A stretch of DNA of 64,000 bases from the NCBI GenBank assembly GCA_029959285.1, contig JASCOE010000002.1, positions 496,001 to 560,000 on the forward strand, in the 5' to 3' direction. Source of the DNA: Flavobacteriaceae bacterium PS02337 (GTDB lineage: Bacteria; Bacteroidota; Bacteroidia; Flavobacteriales; Flavobacteriaceae). The number at the start of each line of letters is the position of its first letter. Positions within the stretch are counted from its first letter, which is position 1. Shown in pieces: positions 35,174 to 44,636 of the stretch. The translations under genes were made by a program, and so were the position numbers. The notes beneath the pieces are model-generated. The model was not told where the DNA came from. It ran no database searches and was given only the letters and a program-made list of their open reading frames with translations.

Positions 35174-35345
35174 CTTCAGAAAAATATTTGAAGCACTCGC
35201 TTTGAATCTCGCGTTAGGAAACTGGTAATTTTTGCAACGAGATGATAAGTAAGATGCTCACGTCCTTTGACGTGGGCTCACTTATTGTTGCAACGGTATA
35301 CCAGTACCTCTAACGCAGTAAGATGAGTTCCACGTCATTTTTTTC
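35174..35345 (+). ncRNA. Strongly folded RNA-like element upstream of SusC (unidentified family)
   Basis: Nested exact complementary arms form one long hairpin: GCGTTAG 35211-35217 with 35310-35316, ACTGGTA 35221-35227 with 35299-35305, TTGCAAC 35232-35238 with 35287-35293, ATAAGT 35245-35250 with 35280-35285, and CACGTC 35259-35264 with GACGTG 35269-35274 around a CTTT loop. A small 5' hairpin (CTTCA/TGAAG, 35174-35193) precedes it. A second CACGTC (35331-35336) followed by a T run can compete for GACGTG. It could be a cis-regulatory leader or a free RNA. It matches no riboswitch class I recognise. The rest of the 476-bp gap (35346-35548) has no gene. Confidence 0.6.
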
Positions 35346-35548
35346 TCTTCCTACTGTATTCTTAGCAAAATCTTCATTTTTTTATCGCATTTGTCCTGTC
35401 TAATCTTGAAATAATAATGCCTGTGAATTAAAAAAACTATTACTTGCTTTACTTCAAAGCACAAAAAATGGCCCTCAACGGCAGCGACCAAACTAGCGTA
35501 GAGGACCTTAGCTAATCAAAATCAATTTAACTAACCAAGTCCAATATT

Positions 35549-38500
35549 ATGAATAATTTTTCATTTTACAAGGATGGAAGAGTGCTTTATTGCCTAATTT
35601 TTACGGCATTTCTGTTCACTTTTTCGTCATCGTTTGCCATTAACTCCTCTCGGCATATTAGTATTATTTTCCAACAGAATCAGATAAAAGGAACAGTCAC
35701 AGATGGCTCTGTTCCTCTGCCCGGAGTAACCATTGGCGTAAAAGGCAGTGGTAATAACTATGCTATCACCGACTATAGCGGGCAGTATGTAATTAATGTT
35801 GCAACAAAAGACACTTTGATTGTTTCCTTTATTGGATTTAAAACTAAGTACGTCCCAATAAACGGAAGTACAAAAGTTGACATTACACTCCAATACGATA
35901 CAACAACATTACAGGAGGTCCGGGTAAATGCTGGTTATTATTCTGTAAAGGAAAGTGACCGTACGGGGAGTATTGCCCGGATTACCTCCAAAGATATAGA
36001 AACCCAACCTGTAACAAATGTTTTAGCAGCCATGCAGGGGCGTATGGCAGGTGTAAACATTACACAGAATACAGGTGTGGCAGGAGGCGGATTTGATATA
36101 CAAATTAGAGGAAGAAACAGCATAAGAACCGATGGGAATGCTCCTTTGTATATTATTGACGGGGTTCCGTATTCCTCAGAGACTATCGGAAATAATAGAA
36201 GCACCGTAGTTCTGCCAGCGGCCTTCGATCCTTTAAATTCGATAAATCCTTCTGATATTGAAAGTATCGAGGTTTTAAAAGATGCCGATGCAACTTCTAT
36301 TTACGGTTCAAGAGGTGCTAATGGTGTGGTACTTATTACAACAAAAAAAGGCAAGGAAGGCATTACTCGTTTTGTGATGGATTTCCGGCAAGGAGTTGGA
36401 ATGGTCACCAGATTTATGAACCTTATGCATACAGAGCAGTATTTAGAGATGCGTAGTGAAGCTTTCAGAAATGACGGAATTTCTTTTGGACCATCGGACT
36501 ACGACGTAAACGGGACATGGAACCAGAACAGGTATACAGACTGGCAGAAAGAATTTATTGGTGGCATGTCCACTTATACTGATTTGCAGGGCACAGTATC
36601 TGGAGGATCAGCACAAACACAGTTCCTTTCAAGTGCCTCACTTCATAGGGAGACAACAGTTTTTCCAGGAGATTTTGGATACAATAAAGCAAACTTTCGA
36701 ATTGCCGTTAACCATGAGTCGGAAAATGGTAAATTCAAAATAAATACGACCGCAGGCTACACTGCGCAGAAAAACAACCAGCCCTCGATTGACCTTACAC
36801 GATATGTAACAGTTCTGGCACCTAATGCGCCCTCCCTTTATGATGAAAGTGGAAATCTAAACTGGGAGAACAGCACGTGGGAAAATCCGCTCGCAGCCTT
36901 GGAAGGAAAATACCATACGACAACTAATGATCTCACTGCAAGCACTATGCTGTCTTATGCAATTTTTCCGCAGTTGACATTAAAGACCAGTCTGGGATTT
37001 TCCAGTACCAATCATTATGAGACGCGCACACAGCCCTCTACGATGTTTGATCCCGTATATCAGTTAGGAAGTGAATACTCTGCTATAACAGCAAATTCAT
37101 CCCAAAGGCAGTCGTGGATCATTGAACCACAGATTGAGTGGAATCAAACATATGGAAAAATCAAAACACAGGCGCTCTTTGGAAGTACTTTTCAAAAACT
37201 TACCGGTGGCCAATTGCTTCAGGAAGCAACTGGTTACACTAGCAATGCTCTGATTTATAACCTGGCCGCTGCAAAAGTACTAAATGCTGTTTTCGACACG
37301 GAATCAATTTATAAATATCAGGCTCTTTTTGGCCGTTTAAACTTTGTTTTCGATGACAGGTATATCATCAACCTTACCGGCAGAAGAGACGGGTCGAGCC
37401 GTTTTGGTCCTGGAAATCAATTCGCTAATTTCGGCGCGGTGGGCGCGGCATGGATTTTTATAGGAGAAAAAGACAACAATTTAAGTTTTATTAATTTCGG
37501 AAAAATAAGAGCTAGTTATGGAACAACGGGAAGTGACCAGATTGGCGATTACCAGTTTATTGATACCTACACTTCAACTGGAATAAAATACGGCAGTGTA
37601 ATAGGGGTTTTGCCAACTAGACTGTTCAATCCAAATTTTAAATGGGAAATCAACAATAAGCTCGAAGCTGCACTTGAAACTGGCCTTTTTAAAGACAGAA
37701 TCTTCTTAACTGCTGCATGGTACTTAAATAGATCATCAAGCCAGCTTGTCGGTTTACCTCTGGCTGCGACGACAGGCTTTGCTTCTATTCAATCGAACCT
37801 AAATGCGACTGTCCAAAATACTGGCTTTGAAATGACTTTACGAACTGTAAACTTTCAAAAAATGGATTTCAGCTGGATAACCAATTTCAACATTTCACTT
37901 GCTAAAAATAAACTGCTGTCCTTTCCACAGCTTAAAGGATCGACTTACGAAAACAAATTTATTATTGGACAACCACTGAATATTGTAAAAACATACCATT
38001 ATATAGGAATAGATCCCCTGAGCGGAAATTATCAGTTTGAAGATGTCAATAAGGACGGTATGATTACCTCACCAGAAGACAAAGTTTACATTTCAGATCT
38101 TAATCCAAAATTTTTCGGAGGACTGCAGAACCAGATTACCTGGAAAAACTGGAGACTGGATTTTCTTCTTCAATTTACCAAGCAGAAAAATTACAGCGAA
38201 GAATATACGCTAGGAATGCCCGGAACTATGAGCAATCAGACAGACCGGATCAAAAACAGATGGCAAAACGTAGGTGATGTTTCGGAATTACAAAAATACA
38301 GTACAGGTGCAGACGGAAAAACACTCGACGCGGCTTCAAAATATTTTAGCAGTGATGCGGTAATAACCGATGCTTCATATGTTCGCTTGAAAAATGTGGC
38401 ATTGTCATTTGTTGTTCCAAAAGAATGGATTAAAAATGTCCAGTGTCGCTTATCATTTGAAGGTCAGAACCTGCTGACCTTTACTCCATACAAAGGAATG

Positions 38501-38575
38501 GATCCCGAATTTAAATTTACAGGATACCTTCCTCCACTATCAGTTTTTACAACAGGTCTAACTCTTACATTTTAA
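35549..38575 (+). CDS. SusC/RagA-family TonB-linked outer-membrane transporter
   Basis: A 1008-residue TonB-dependent channel. After a signal peptide (about 1-31) come a carboxypeptidase-regulatory-like domain (KGTVTDGSVPLPGVTIGVKG, about 49-120), the plug domain with ALYIIDGVP-type and VLKDADATSIYGSRGANGV motifs (about 200-265), and a long beta-barrel ending in TTGLTLTF, a normal C-terminal strand. It is paired with the SusD-like gene 12 bp downstream. The adjacent peptidase and cysteine peptide suggest a peptide ligand rather than glycans; no glycoside hydrolase is nearby. Confidence 0.95.
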   Translation: MNNFSFYKDGRVLYCLIFTAFLFTFSSSFAINSSRHISIIFQQNQIKGTVTDGSVPLPGVTIGVKGSGNNYAITDYSGQYVINVATKDTLIVSFIGFKTKYVPINGSTKVDITLQYDTTTLQEVRVNAGYYSVKESDRTGSIARITSKDIETQPVTNVLAAMQGRMAGVNITQNTGVAGGGFDIQIRGRNSIRTDGNAPLYIIDGVPYSSETIGNNRSTVVLPAAFDPLNSINPSDIESIEVLKDADATSIYGSRGANGVVLITTKKGKEGITRFVMDFRQGVGMVTRFMNLMHTEQYLEMRSEAFRNDGISFGPSDYDVNGTWNQNRYTDWQKEFIGGMSTYTDLQGTVSGGSAQTQFLSSASLHRETTVFPGDFGYNKANFRIAVNHESENGKFKINTTAGYTAQKNNQPSIDLTRYVTVLAPNAPSLYDESGNLNWENSTWENPLAALEGKYHTTTNDLTASTMLSYAIFPQLTLKTSLGFSSTNHYETRTQPSTMFDPVYQLGSEYSAITANSSQRQSWIIEPQIEWNQTYGKIKTQALFGSTFQKLTGGQLLQEATGYTSNALIYNLAAAKVLNAVFDTESIYKYQALFGRLNFVFDDRYIINLTGRRDGSSRFGPGNQFANFGAVGAAWIFIGEKDNNLSFINFGKIRASYGTTGSDQIGDYQFIDTYTSTGIKYGSVIGVLPTRLFNPNFKWEINNKLEAALETGLFKDRIFLTAAWYLNRSSSQLVGLPLAATTGFASIQSNLNATVQNTGFEMTLRTVNFQKMDFSWITNFNISLAKNKLLSFPQLKGSTYENKFIIGQPLNIVKTYHYIGIDPLSGNYQFEDVNKDGMITSPEDKVYISDLNPKFFGGLQNQITWKNWRLDFLLQFTKQKNYSEEYTLGMPGTMSNQTDRIKNRWQNVGDVSELQKYSTGADGKTLDAASKYFSSDAVITDASYVRLKNVALSFVVPKEWIKNVQCRLSFEGQNLLTFTPYKGMDPEFKFTGYLPPLSVFTTGLTLTF

Positions 38576-38587
38576 ATTTTTAACATC

Positions 38588-39997
38588 ATGAAAGTAAACC
38601 CATATAAAATTGGAGAAAATATTTTTTCTATAAAGATTTCAATCTTTTTTTTGCTCCTTCTTTTAAATGCCGGATGTGATTCTTTTGTAGAGGTCGGCCA
38701 GCCATCTGGACAGCTAACCAAAGAGACTGTTTTTCAAGACAGGGCAACAGCAGAAGCAGCAGTAACTGCTGTGTACTCTTCGATACGTGATACTGGTATC
38801 TTATCAGGAAGTAACTTATCAATAACAACAAAAATGGGCGCATATGCAGATGAGCTGAATTTCTATGGAACAAGTTCAAACACGACATTGAATTTTTACA
38901 ACAATACATTACTTCCTACAAATCCACAAGTAAATAATTGGTGGAAGACTGCCTATAATCAGATATATGCCGTAAATTCTATAATTGAGGGTATTTCCAA
39001 GTCCAAAGTATTATCACAATCAGAAAAAGATCAATTTATGGGAGAATCCTTATTTATCAGGTCTTTAATCCATTTCTATCTCATGAACTTATATGGTGAT
39101 GTCCCATATATAGCAAGCACTGATTATATATCCAACAATAAAGCCCTCAAACAACCTGCCGATTTTTTATACTCCAAAATAATAGAGGATCTGCTTCTGT
39201 CCTATTCCCTACTTCAGGAAAAATATTTAACAAACGACCGCACCCGCCCTAATAAAGCTGTTGCTATGGCGCTTCTGTCCAGGGTATATCTCTATTCGAA
39301 ACATTGGGCAGAGGCATCTAATGCAGCTTCTTATATCATAAACAAAAGTGATGTTTATAAGTGGGAAAGCGATTTGAATAAAATATTTCTCAAAGCAAGC
39401 AGTACAACTATCTGGCAGTATAAACCTGCACTTGAAGGGCAGAATACCGCAGAAGGTGGCGCTATGATCTTGCTGGCTGGTCCTCCCTCCGATGTTGCAT
39501 TGAATCCTGCATTTGTCGATTCATTTGAAACAGGCGACTTGAGAAAACAAAAATGGATAGCCTCCGTTTCCAAAGGCACTCTTAGCTGGTATTTTGCCTA
39601 TAAATATAAGACCAAGCTTATGACCGCCACATCAGTTGAATATTCAATCCAATTCAGACTTGCTGAACAGTACCTGATCCGTGCAGAAGCAAGAGCCTAT
39701 CAGGGAGATTTAATCGGTGCAAAGGAAGATCTTAATAAAATAAGACTTACTGCTGGATTGAATGATACAAATGCACTTTCACAGCAGGAAATAATCAATG
39801 CTGTAAAAAAGGAACGTCGCTTTGAGCTCTTTACTGAATCCGGCCACCGCTTTTTTGACTTAAAAAGGAATGGCGACTTAGATGCAGTATTAACAGGTGT
39901 TAAATTTGGGTGGAATTCAACGGACAGCCTGCTACCCATTCCTGAATCTGAGCTGATCTTAAATCAAAATTTGCTGCCTCAAAACCCAGGTTATTAA
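38588..39997 (+). CDS. SusD/RagB-family outer-membrane lipoprotein
   Basis: The substrate-capturing lid of the SusC-type channel. The signal sequence ends in a lipobox (LLLLNAGCDSF, Cys about 30). The SusD helical pattern is clear: GESLFIRSLIHFYLMNLYGDVPYI, the TPR-like VAMALLSRVYLYSKHWAEASN, and the C-terminal RLAEQYLIRAEARAYQGD and RFELFTESGHRFFDLKR boxes. It has 469 residues. The peptidase gene starts 5 bp after its stop, so the three genes form an operon. Confidence 0.95.
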   Translation: MKVNPYKIGENIFSIKISIFFLLLLLNAGCDSFVEVGQPSGQLTKETVFQDRATAEAAVTAVYSSIRDTGILSGSNLSITTKMGAYADELNFYGTSSNTTLNFYNNTLLPTNPQVNNWWKTAYNQIYAVNSIIEGISKSKVLSQSEKDQFMGESLFIRSLIHFYLMNLYGDVPYIASTDYISNNKALKQPADFLYSKIIEDLLLSYSLLQEKYLTNDRTRPNKAVAMALLSRVYLYSKHWAEASNAASYIINKSDVYKWESDLNKIFLKASSTTIWQYKPALEGQNTAEGGAMILLAGPPSDVALNPAFVDSFETGDLRKQKWIASVSKGTLSWYFAYKYKTKLMTATSVEYSIQFRLAEQYLIRAEARAYQGDLIGAKEDLNKIRLTAGLNDTNALSQQEIINAVKKERRFELFTESGHRFFDLKRNGDLDAVLTGVKFGWNSTDSLLPIPESELILNQNLLPQNPGY

Positions 39998-40002
39998 ATA
40001 GT

Positions 40003-42651
40003 ATGAAAAATTATTCTAGAAATGCATGGTCATTATTTACAAAAGTAATGATCTTGACAATTGTATATTTTTTATCCTGTACTGTAAGATCCCAGTCCAT
40101 ATCAGCTAAGAGAAATGCATCGCCTTTAGATTATAAACTCTGGAGCAAAGCAACTTCTAAGGGGCTTTCCGAGATGGGCCTTTGGTACCTCTATAATGTA
40201 TCGTATGAAAATGGATCTGATACGCTTATCGTTAAGAACCTTCAAAGGCCTATTTCATACATTTGTCCTAAAAGCCAAAAAAGCAGTTTTCTTCATGAAA
40301 AATGGTTCTGCAGCTTAAACAATGTCGATGAGTTATCAATTATAGATTTGGTTTCGGGCAAAAAAGAAGTAATTAATAATGCTTTAAATTTTGAAATTAC
40401 AACAGATAACAAACTGCTAATTGTAGTTTTAAAAACGGAAAGCAACAATAAAACTCTCCTTATCAGGTCATTTGAAAAACCAATATCATATAAAATTCAA
40501 AATGTCTTGGCATATGCCTATAATGCTATAGGGAATAAACTGATTTATAGTAGTATTTCTGCAGGAATTTGCCGTGTTTTTATTTTAAATACAGACAAGC
40601 ACACTACTGACTTGGTCAGTGAAAGTTCTGATGAAAAATTGTACAATTTTATCTGGCAGCAAAGTGGCGGATCAGTAACCTATCTTTCTAAAAAAAGTCA
40701 CCAAGCGGACAATTTATCCCAAAATCAAAAAATTGTCTGTTACAAGCTGAATACAAAAAAGCTCTACACATTCCAGCCTGAACAAGCTACTGGATCAAAT
40801 TTATCTTCTACTTCTGCGCCGGCAATTTCTGAATTAGTACTATCACAAGATGGCCAGAGTGTTTTTTTTAAAATGAAAAATCAGAAAAAAGATATTGCTC
40901 TTAATCAAAAAAGTATCGTTCAGGTATGGAATGCTGCAGACAAAAATTTGCCTCCCACTGGCAATAGTAAAAAGGATAACTATCACCCGAAAATTGTGAT
41001 GTGGAATCCTGAAAAACAGCTTTTCAAAATTCTGACTGATAGTCTATATTCTGAAATAATGCTAAATTATGGACAGAAATTTGCTATCTTATGGAATCCT
41101 GCCGTTGATGAACCTCAGTCAAATTTTTATGCTTTAAGAGACTATAAAAGCGTTGAATTGGCGACTGGACAGGAAGTCGTTTTTCTAAAGGACTACAGTT
41201 ATGGTGTTGACAAGATTTCATTATCTCCTGCAGGAAAATATGTAACTTATTTTAAGAAGGGGGATTGGTGGCTGTACAATATTGAACTAGACACTCATAG
41301 CAATCTTACAGAAAATTTGCAATACTCTTTCGCCAACGAAGAGAATGACTTCGTAGGAGAAATACCTGCCTACGGCCATGCGGGATGGACTGCTAATGAT
41401 AAGTCAATCTTACTGTACGATAAATTTGACCTCTGGGAAATTTCACCGTATGATTTCAAGACTAAAAGAATAACGTATGGACGTGAGATAAATACGCAAT
41501 ACAGAATAATTCACTCTTTGGAAAAAAAGAGGCAGATAGCTAATTTTGATGGTGTAACATCTTTGATTATTGATAAGGACAAGGACATATTGGTGCAGTC
41601 AAAAAGTAAAACTGAGAACGGTTTATATAGACTTACACAAAAAAATAAATTAATATCGGTTGTCAGCAGCAAAAATAAAATTTCAGCACCAATAGTATCT
41701 CAAGATGGGAGCACTATTGTTTACAGCGAGGAAAATTTTGACTTGCCGCCAAGGATAATACGAAAGCAAAAAAATCATGATGAATTATCACTGATTTATG
41801 AGAGTAATCCCCATACCAAACATTTTAATCAAGGCCGCTCTGAAGTAATCAATTATCGCAACTCAAAGGGAAAGGTTCTCCAGGCTGCTATTTTTTTTCC
41901 GTCAGACTACACATCTTCTAAGAATTATCCAATGATAGTGAATATATATAGCCGTCAATCTGAAAAAGCAATTGAATATGTTAACCCCTCCTTATACAGC
42001 AGTAGCGGTTTTAACATAAGCAATTACACAAATAATGGCTATTTCGTTCTTCTTCCCGACATCATATATGAATCGGGAAATCCTGGAAAATCTGCGGTAG
42101 ATTGTGTACTTTCAGGGACAAAAAAGGCTTTAGAATCTTTTCCTATAGATCCTAAAGCTATTGGACTAATTGGACATTCCTTCGGAGGTTATGAATCAGA
42201 TTTTATTATCACCCAGACTGATATGTTTTCAGCTGCGGTGGCAGGTGCCGCGATCACCGATATGGTTAGTAGTTACTTACACTTCTCAGAGAATTATTTC
42301 CGCCCTAATTTCTTTCAATATGAATCCTCACAGCTCCGTATGGGAGAATCTATTTTTAAAAATTTTCAAGGTTACCTTTCTAACTCGCCTGTTTATTATG
42401 CTGATAAAGTGAATACCCCTTTACTTTCCTGGGCAGGAGTAGAAGATGTCCAAGTACACCACTACCAGACCATAGAGTTTTACCTCTCTTTGAGAAGACT
42501 TGGCAAGAAGCATGTCATGCTCCTTTATCCTGAGCAAGGTCATACTCTTACAAACAAAGACCAGCAATTAGATCTGAGTACGCGGATTATGGAATGGTTT
42601 GATAAATATTTAAAAAAGAACTCTTCAACAGTGCAATATAATTATAATTAA
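40003..42651 (+). CDS. Exported S9 family (prolyl oligopeptidase-like) peptidase
   Basis: An 882-residue serine peptidase with an N-terminal signal peptide (about 1-31), a beta-propeller-like region (about 60-600) and an alpha/beta-hydrolase domain. Catalytic residues read as Ser near 726 in GLIGHSFGGYE, Asp near 816 in WAGVEDVQ and His near 847 in PEQGHTL. S9 enzymes cleave short peptides. It is in one operon with SusC/D, so it probably trims peptides before or after TonB-dependent uptake. The propeller is divergent from characterised DPP-type members. Confidence 0.9.
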   Translation: MKNYSRNAWSLFTKVMILTIVYFLSCTVRSQSISAKRNASPLDYKLWSKATSKGLSEMGLWYLYNVSYENGSDTLIVKNLQRPISYICPKSQKSSFLHEKWFCSLNNVDELSIIDLVSGKKEVINNALNFEITTDNKLLIVVLKTESNNKTLLIRSFEKPISYKIQNVLAYAYNAIGNKLIYSSISAGICRVFILNTDKHTTDLVSESSDEKLYNFIWQQSGGSVTYLSKKSHQADNLSQNQKIVCYKLNTKKLYTFQPEQATGSNLSSTSAPAISELVLSQDGQSVFFKMKNQKKDIALNQKSIVQVWNAADKNLPPTGNSKKDNYHPKIVMWNPEKQLFKILTDSLYSEIMLNYGQKFAILWNPAVDEPQSNFYALRDYKSVELATGQEVVFLKDYSYGVDKISLSPAGKYVTYFKKGDWWLYNIELDTHSNLTENLQYSFANEENDFVGEIPAYGHAGWTANDKSILLYDKFDLWEISPYDFKTKRITYGREINTQYRIIHSLEKKRQIANFDGVTSLIIDKDKDILVQSKSKTENGLYRLTQKNKLISVVSSKNKISAPIVSQDGSTIVYSEENFDLPPRIIRKQKNHDELSLIYESNPHTKHFNQGRSEVINYRNSKGKVLQAAIFFPSDYTSSKNYPMIVNIYSRQSEKAIEYVNPSLYSSSGFNISNYTNNGYFVLLPDIIYESGNPGKSAVDCVLSGTKKALESFPIDPKAIGLIGHSFGGYESDFIITQTDMFSAAVAGAAITDMVSSYLHFSENYFRPNFFQYESSQLRMGESIFKNFQGYLSNSPVYYADKVNTPLLSWAGVEDVQVHHYQTIEFYLSLRRLGKKHVMLLYPEQGHTLTNKDQQLDLSTRIMEWFDKYLKKNSSTVQYNYN

Positions 42652-42662
42652 TTTTAAAGAAT

Positions 42663-42688
42663 AAATGCAGTTCCTAGGAACTGCATTT
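42663..42688. terminator. Bidirectional terminator between convergent operons
   Basis: A perfect 26-bp palindrome (half-site AAATGCAGTTCCT) between the peptidase gene (+) and the small peptide gene (-). Confidence 0.85.
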
Positions 42689-42695
42689 ACAATTA

Positions 42696-42980
42696 TTATT
42701 CTGGTCGATAAACTTCAACGGCACAAGATCCGTTTGCATTTTTTGCCCAAAGTTGTTGCGACGATGGATTATTATAATCAACACGACAAATTGGGCCATT
42801 GTCTGTTGAACATGTGAATTTTTCCTCGTCACAGAGTCCTGCAGGATTTAGTCGCTTAAATGCATCTACATCTATAACGGCTTTTCTGCTTTTCTCCATT
42901 GCACTAGTTGTAAATGCACCCGCAATAGCAAGGGCAAATACCATAACAGGCACAGCCTGTTTTAAATTAATTGATTTCAT
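42696..42980 (-). CDS. Small exported four-cysteine peptide (DUF6520-like)
   Basis: A 94-residue protein. The hydrophobic leader MKSINLKQAVPVMVFALAIA has a possible cleavage after TTSA (residue 27). The mature part of about 67 residues has four cysteines (50, 57, 65, 86) in GLCDEEKFTCS, GPICRVDY and GSCAVEV, enough for two disulfides. It resembles the Bacteroidetes DUF6520 family of unknown function (recalled, not searched). It lies 75 bp downstream of the MauE-like gene on the same strand. Candidate exported signal, toxin or cargo of the SusC/D island. Confidence 0.75.
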   Translation of the reverse strand: MKSINLKQAVPVMVFALAIAGAFTTSAMEKSRKAVIDVDAFKRLNPAGLCDEEKFTCSTDNGPICRVDYNNPSSQQLWAKNANGSCAVEVYRPE

Positions 42981-43055
42981 AATAATAGTTTATATAGTTA
43001 ACGATCTACTCTTTTACAGGTTTTCGATCTTCCCCTGACTCTGCGCAGTTTACAA

Positions 43056-44582
43056 TTAGTTAATTATTTTATATTGGTTTGTAATTATTTTTCCAAGTCT
43101 GTAGGCTGTAAGATTCTTACCGATGAGGGCATAGAGAATACCTTCTCTAACATAAAAACTGTTCAGTTTTTCATCGTTTATATTATAGACATAAAAGCTT
43201 GAGACATAAGATCTATCCCTGATATTATAGACATCAATAATTGCTGCCTGATTCCACATTTTCCGATCCTCATACCTTCCGATAATATTAGAATTTATAA
43301 ACAATAAGTTCTGACATATAGCTCCGCCTTTATTGACAACCTGAGGCGGAGCTGCCAATTTCTTGACTCCACGGCTTTTGATGTAAGCAACCTTAATTTT
43401 AGCTGGGCTGGCTGTATCGATCGTATGGCTACGGTAAATCAGATTTAATCTACTATCGGATACAACATATTCGTTCCGGTACGTATAAACATATACATGC
43501 CTATTGCTGTAATAATCATAATATAATTTTCCGTCAACGTCAAACATCCCATCAACTTGCTTCTGTAAAAGATCAGAATGAATACTCACTCGCGAAGGAT
43601 TCCCAAAAAACAAGTCTCCCAACTCACTCTGGTCAGTACTTTGATCAATCGTCCTAAATGAGATCCTAAGAGAGTCAATGACTTGTGGCTGCGTGAATCT
43701 CAGCCTTTCTCTCCCAACTAATTTTGCTTTCCAGTCAAGGGTATTTCCTTTGAAAACCGAAGATATATTTCCATCAATAAGATAAAACCCAGAGTTATTA
43801 ATCCTCAACTGCACACTTTTTGAAATTGCAGTATCATTCACTTTTATTGTATGATACTTAGCACTTACAAGAGCTGTGTCCAATTCTGTGGCTATAAGAG
43901 GCGCACTGCGGTTTCCTAAATAGATCTTATTATTAGCCGAACCTGCAAAATAAAAGGAGTTATAAAGTAGGTCTTTTTCATAGATCTTTTCCGTTCCTCC
44001 TGCAAACCTTCTTATAAAAGAATTATCAAATTTAATTGCATTTTCAGAATTTGTAAAAAGCAAAAACATGATTCCCGTAGCCAGAAAAAATGAAGTTATC
44101 AATAATATAGGCCTGTATTTTTTTTCAAAATAAAAAACATTTTTAGTAGCATTTGATTGTTTTTTTACCGGCGAAATTAATATAGCTAATAAACCAATTA
44201 TTATAAAGAATATATTAAATACAAAATGCTCCCTCCAATTCATTTTTTCTAAAATTCCACCACAGGTACAGGGTACGTATGGACTATAATGTAATATTAT
44301 ATAGATATACATGCTGAACATGACCATAAGAACAAAAGAGCAGTATAATCCAATAATTCGGTATTTTGGGAAAACAAGCATTAAGAAAACCAAAAGTTCA
44401 AATATTATTACTCCCCACGATACAAATCCAGCGTATGCACTAAGTAAAGGAGACTGCGCAAGCTGTATTTGAAAGTTCTCAAAATCTAATACCTTTGATA
44501 TTGCCGCATAAACAAACAGCAAGACAAAAAGCATGCAGATTACTTCAACGATGATATTTTTTGTTTGAAATTTTATGTTCAT
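43056..44582 (-). CDS. MauE/DoxX-like redox membrane protein with large exported C-terminal domain
   Basis: A 508-residue protein starting at ATG 44582. The first 160 residues are a four-helix MauE/DoxX-type membrane domain with the cysteine motif PCTCGGILEKMNW near residue 103 on the outer face, as in proteins that help form disulfides in exported partners. A fifth helix lies at about 178-197. The remaining about 310 residues are beta-rich, possibly a propeller, facing the periplasm. It precedes the four-cysteine peptide gene, which could be its oxidation substrate. The fused C-terminal domain is not part of canonical MauE. Confidence 0.75.
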   Translation of the reverse strand: MNIKFQTKNIIVEVICMLFVLLFVYAAISKVLDFENFQIQLAQSPLLSAYAGFVSWGVIIFELLVFLMLVFPKYRIIGLYCSFVLMVMFSMYIYIILHYSPYVPCTCGGILEKMNWREHFVFNIFFIIIGLLAILISPVKKQSNATKNVFYFEKKYRPILLITSFFLATGIMFLLFTNSENAIKFDNSFIRRFAGGTEKIYEKDLLYNSFYFAGSANNKIYLGNRSAPLIATELDTALVSAKYHTIKVNDTAISKSVQLRINNSGFYLIDGNISSVFKGNTLDWKAKLVGRERLRFTQPQVIDSLRISFRTIDQSTDQSELGDLFFGNPSRVSIHSDLLQKQVDGMFDVDGKLYYDYYSNRHVYVYTYRNEYVVSDSRLNLIYRSHTIDTASPAKIKVAYIKSRGVKKLAAPPQVVNKGGAICQNLLFINSNIIGRYEDRKMWNQAAIIDVYNIRDRSYVSSFYVYNINDEKLNSFYVREGILYALIGKNLTAYRLGKIITNQYKIIN

Positions 44583-44636
44583 CTTTAAAATTGTTAGTAA
44601 TTGACATTGCATTAAATTTGGCTTAATAAACATAAG

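Noticed and set aside
35211-35316. Integron attC site
   Set aside because: The outer arms GCGTTAG/CTAACGC recall attC cores, but the order is reversed (attC begins with the AAC-type core and ends with GTT), and no integron integrase is present.
35174-35345. Retron msr-msd RNA
   Set aside because: Long nested stems fit superficially, but no reverse transcriptase gene exists anywhere in the window.
35549-39997. Polysaccharide utilisation locus
   Set aside because: SusC/D are present, but no glycoside hydrolase, lyase or sugar-sensing hybrid two-component system is nearby; the partner enzyme is a peptidase.
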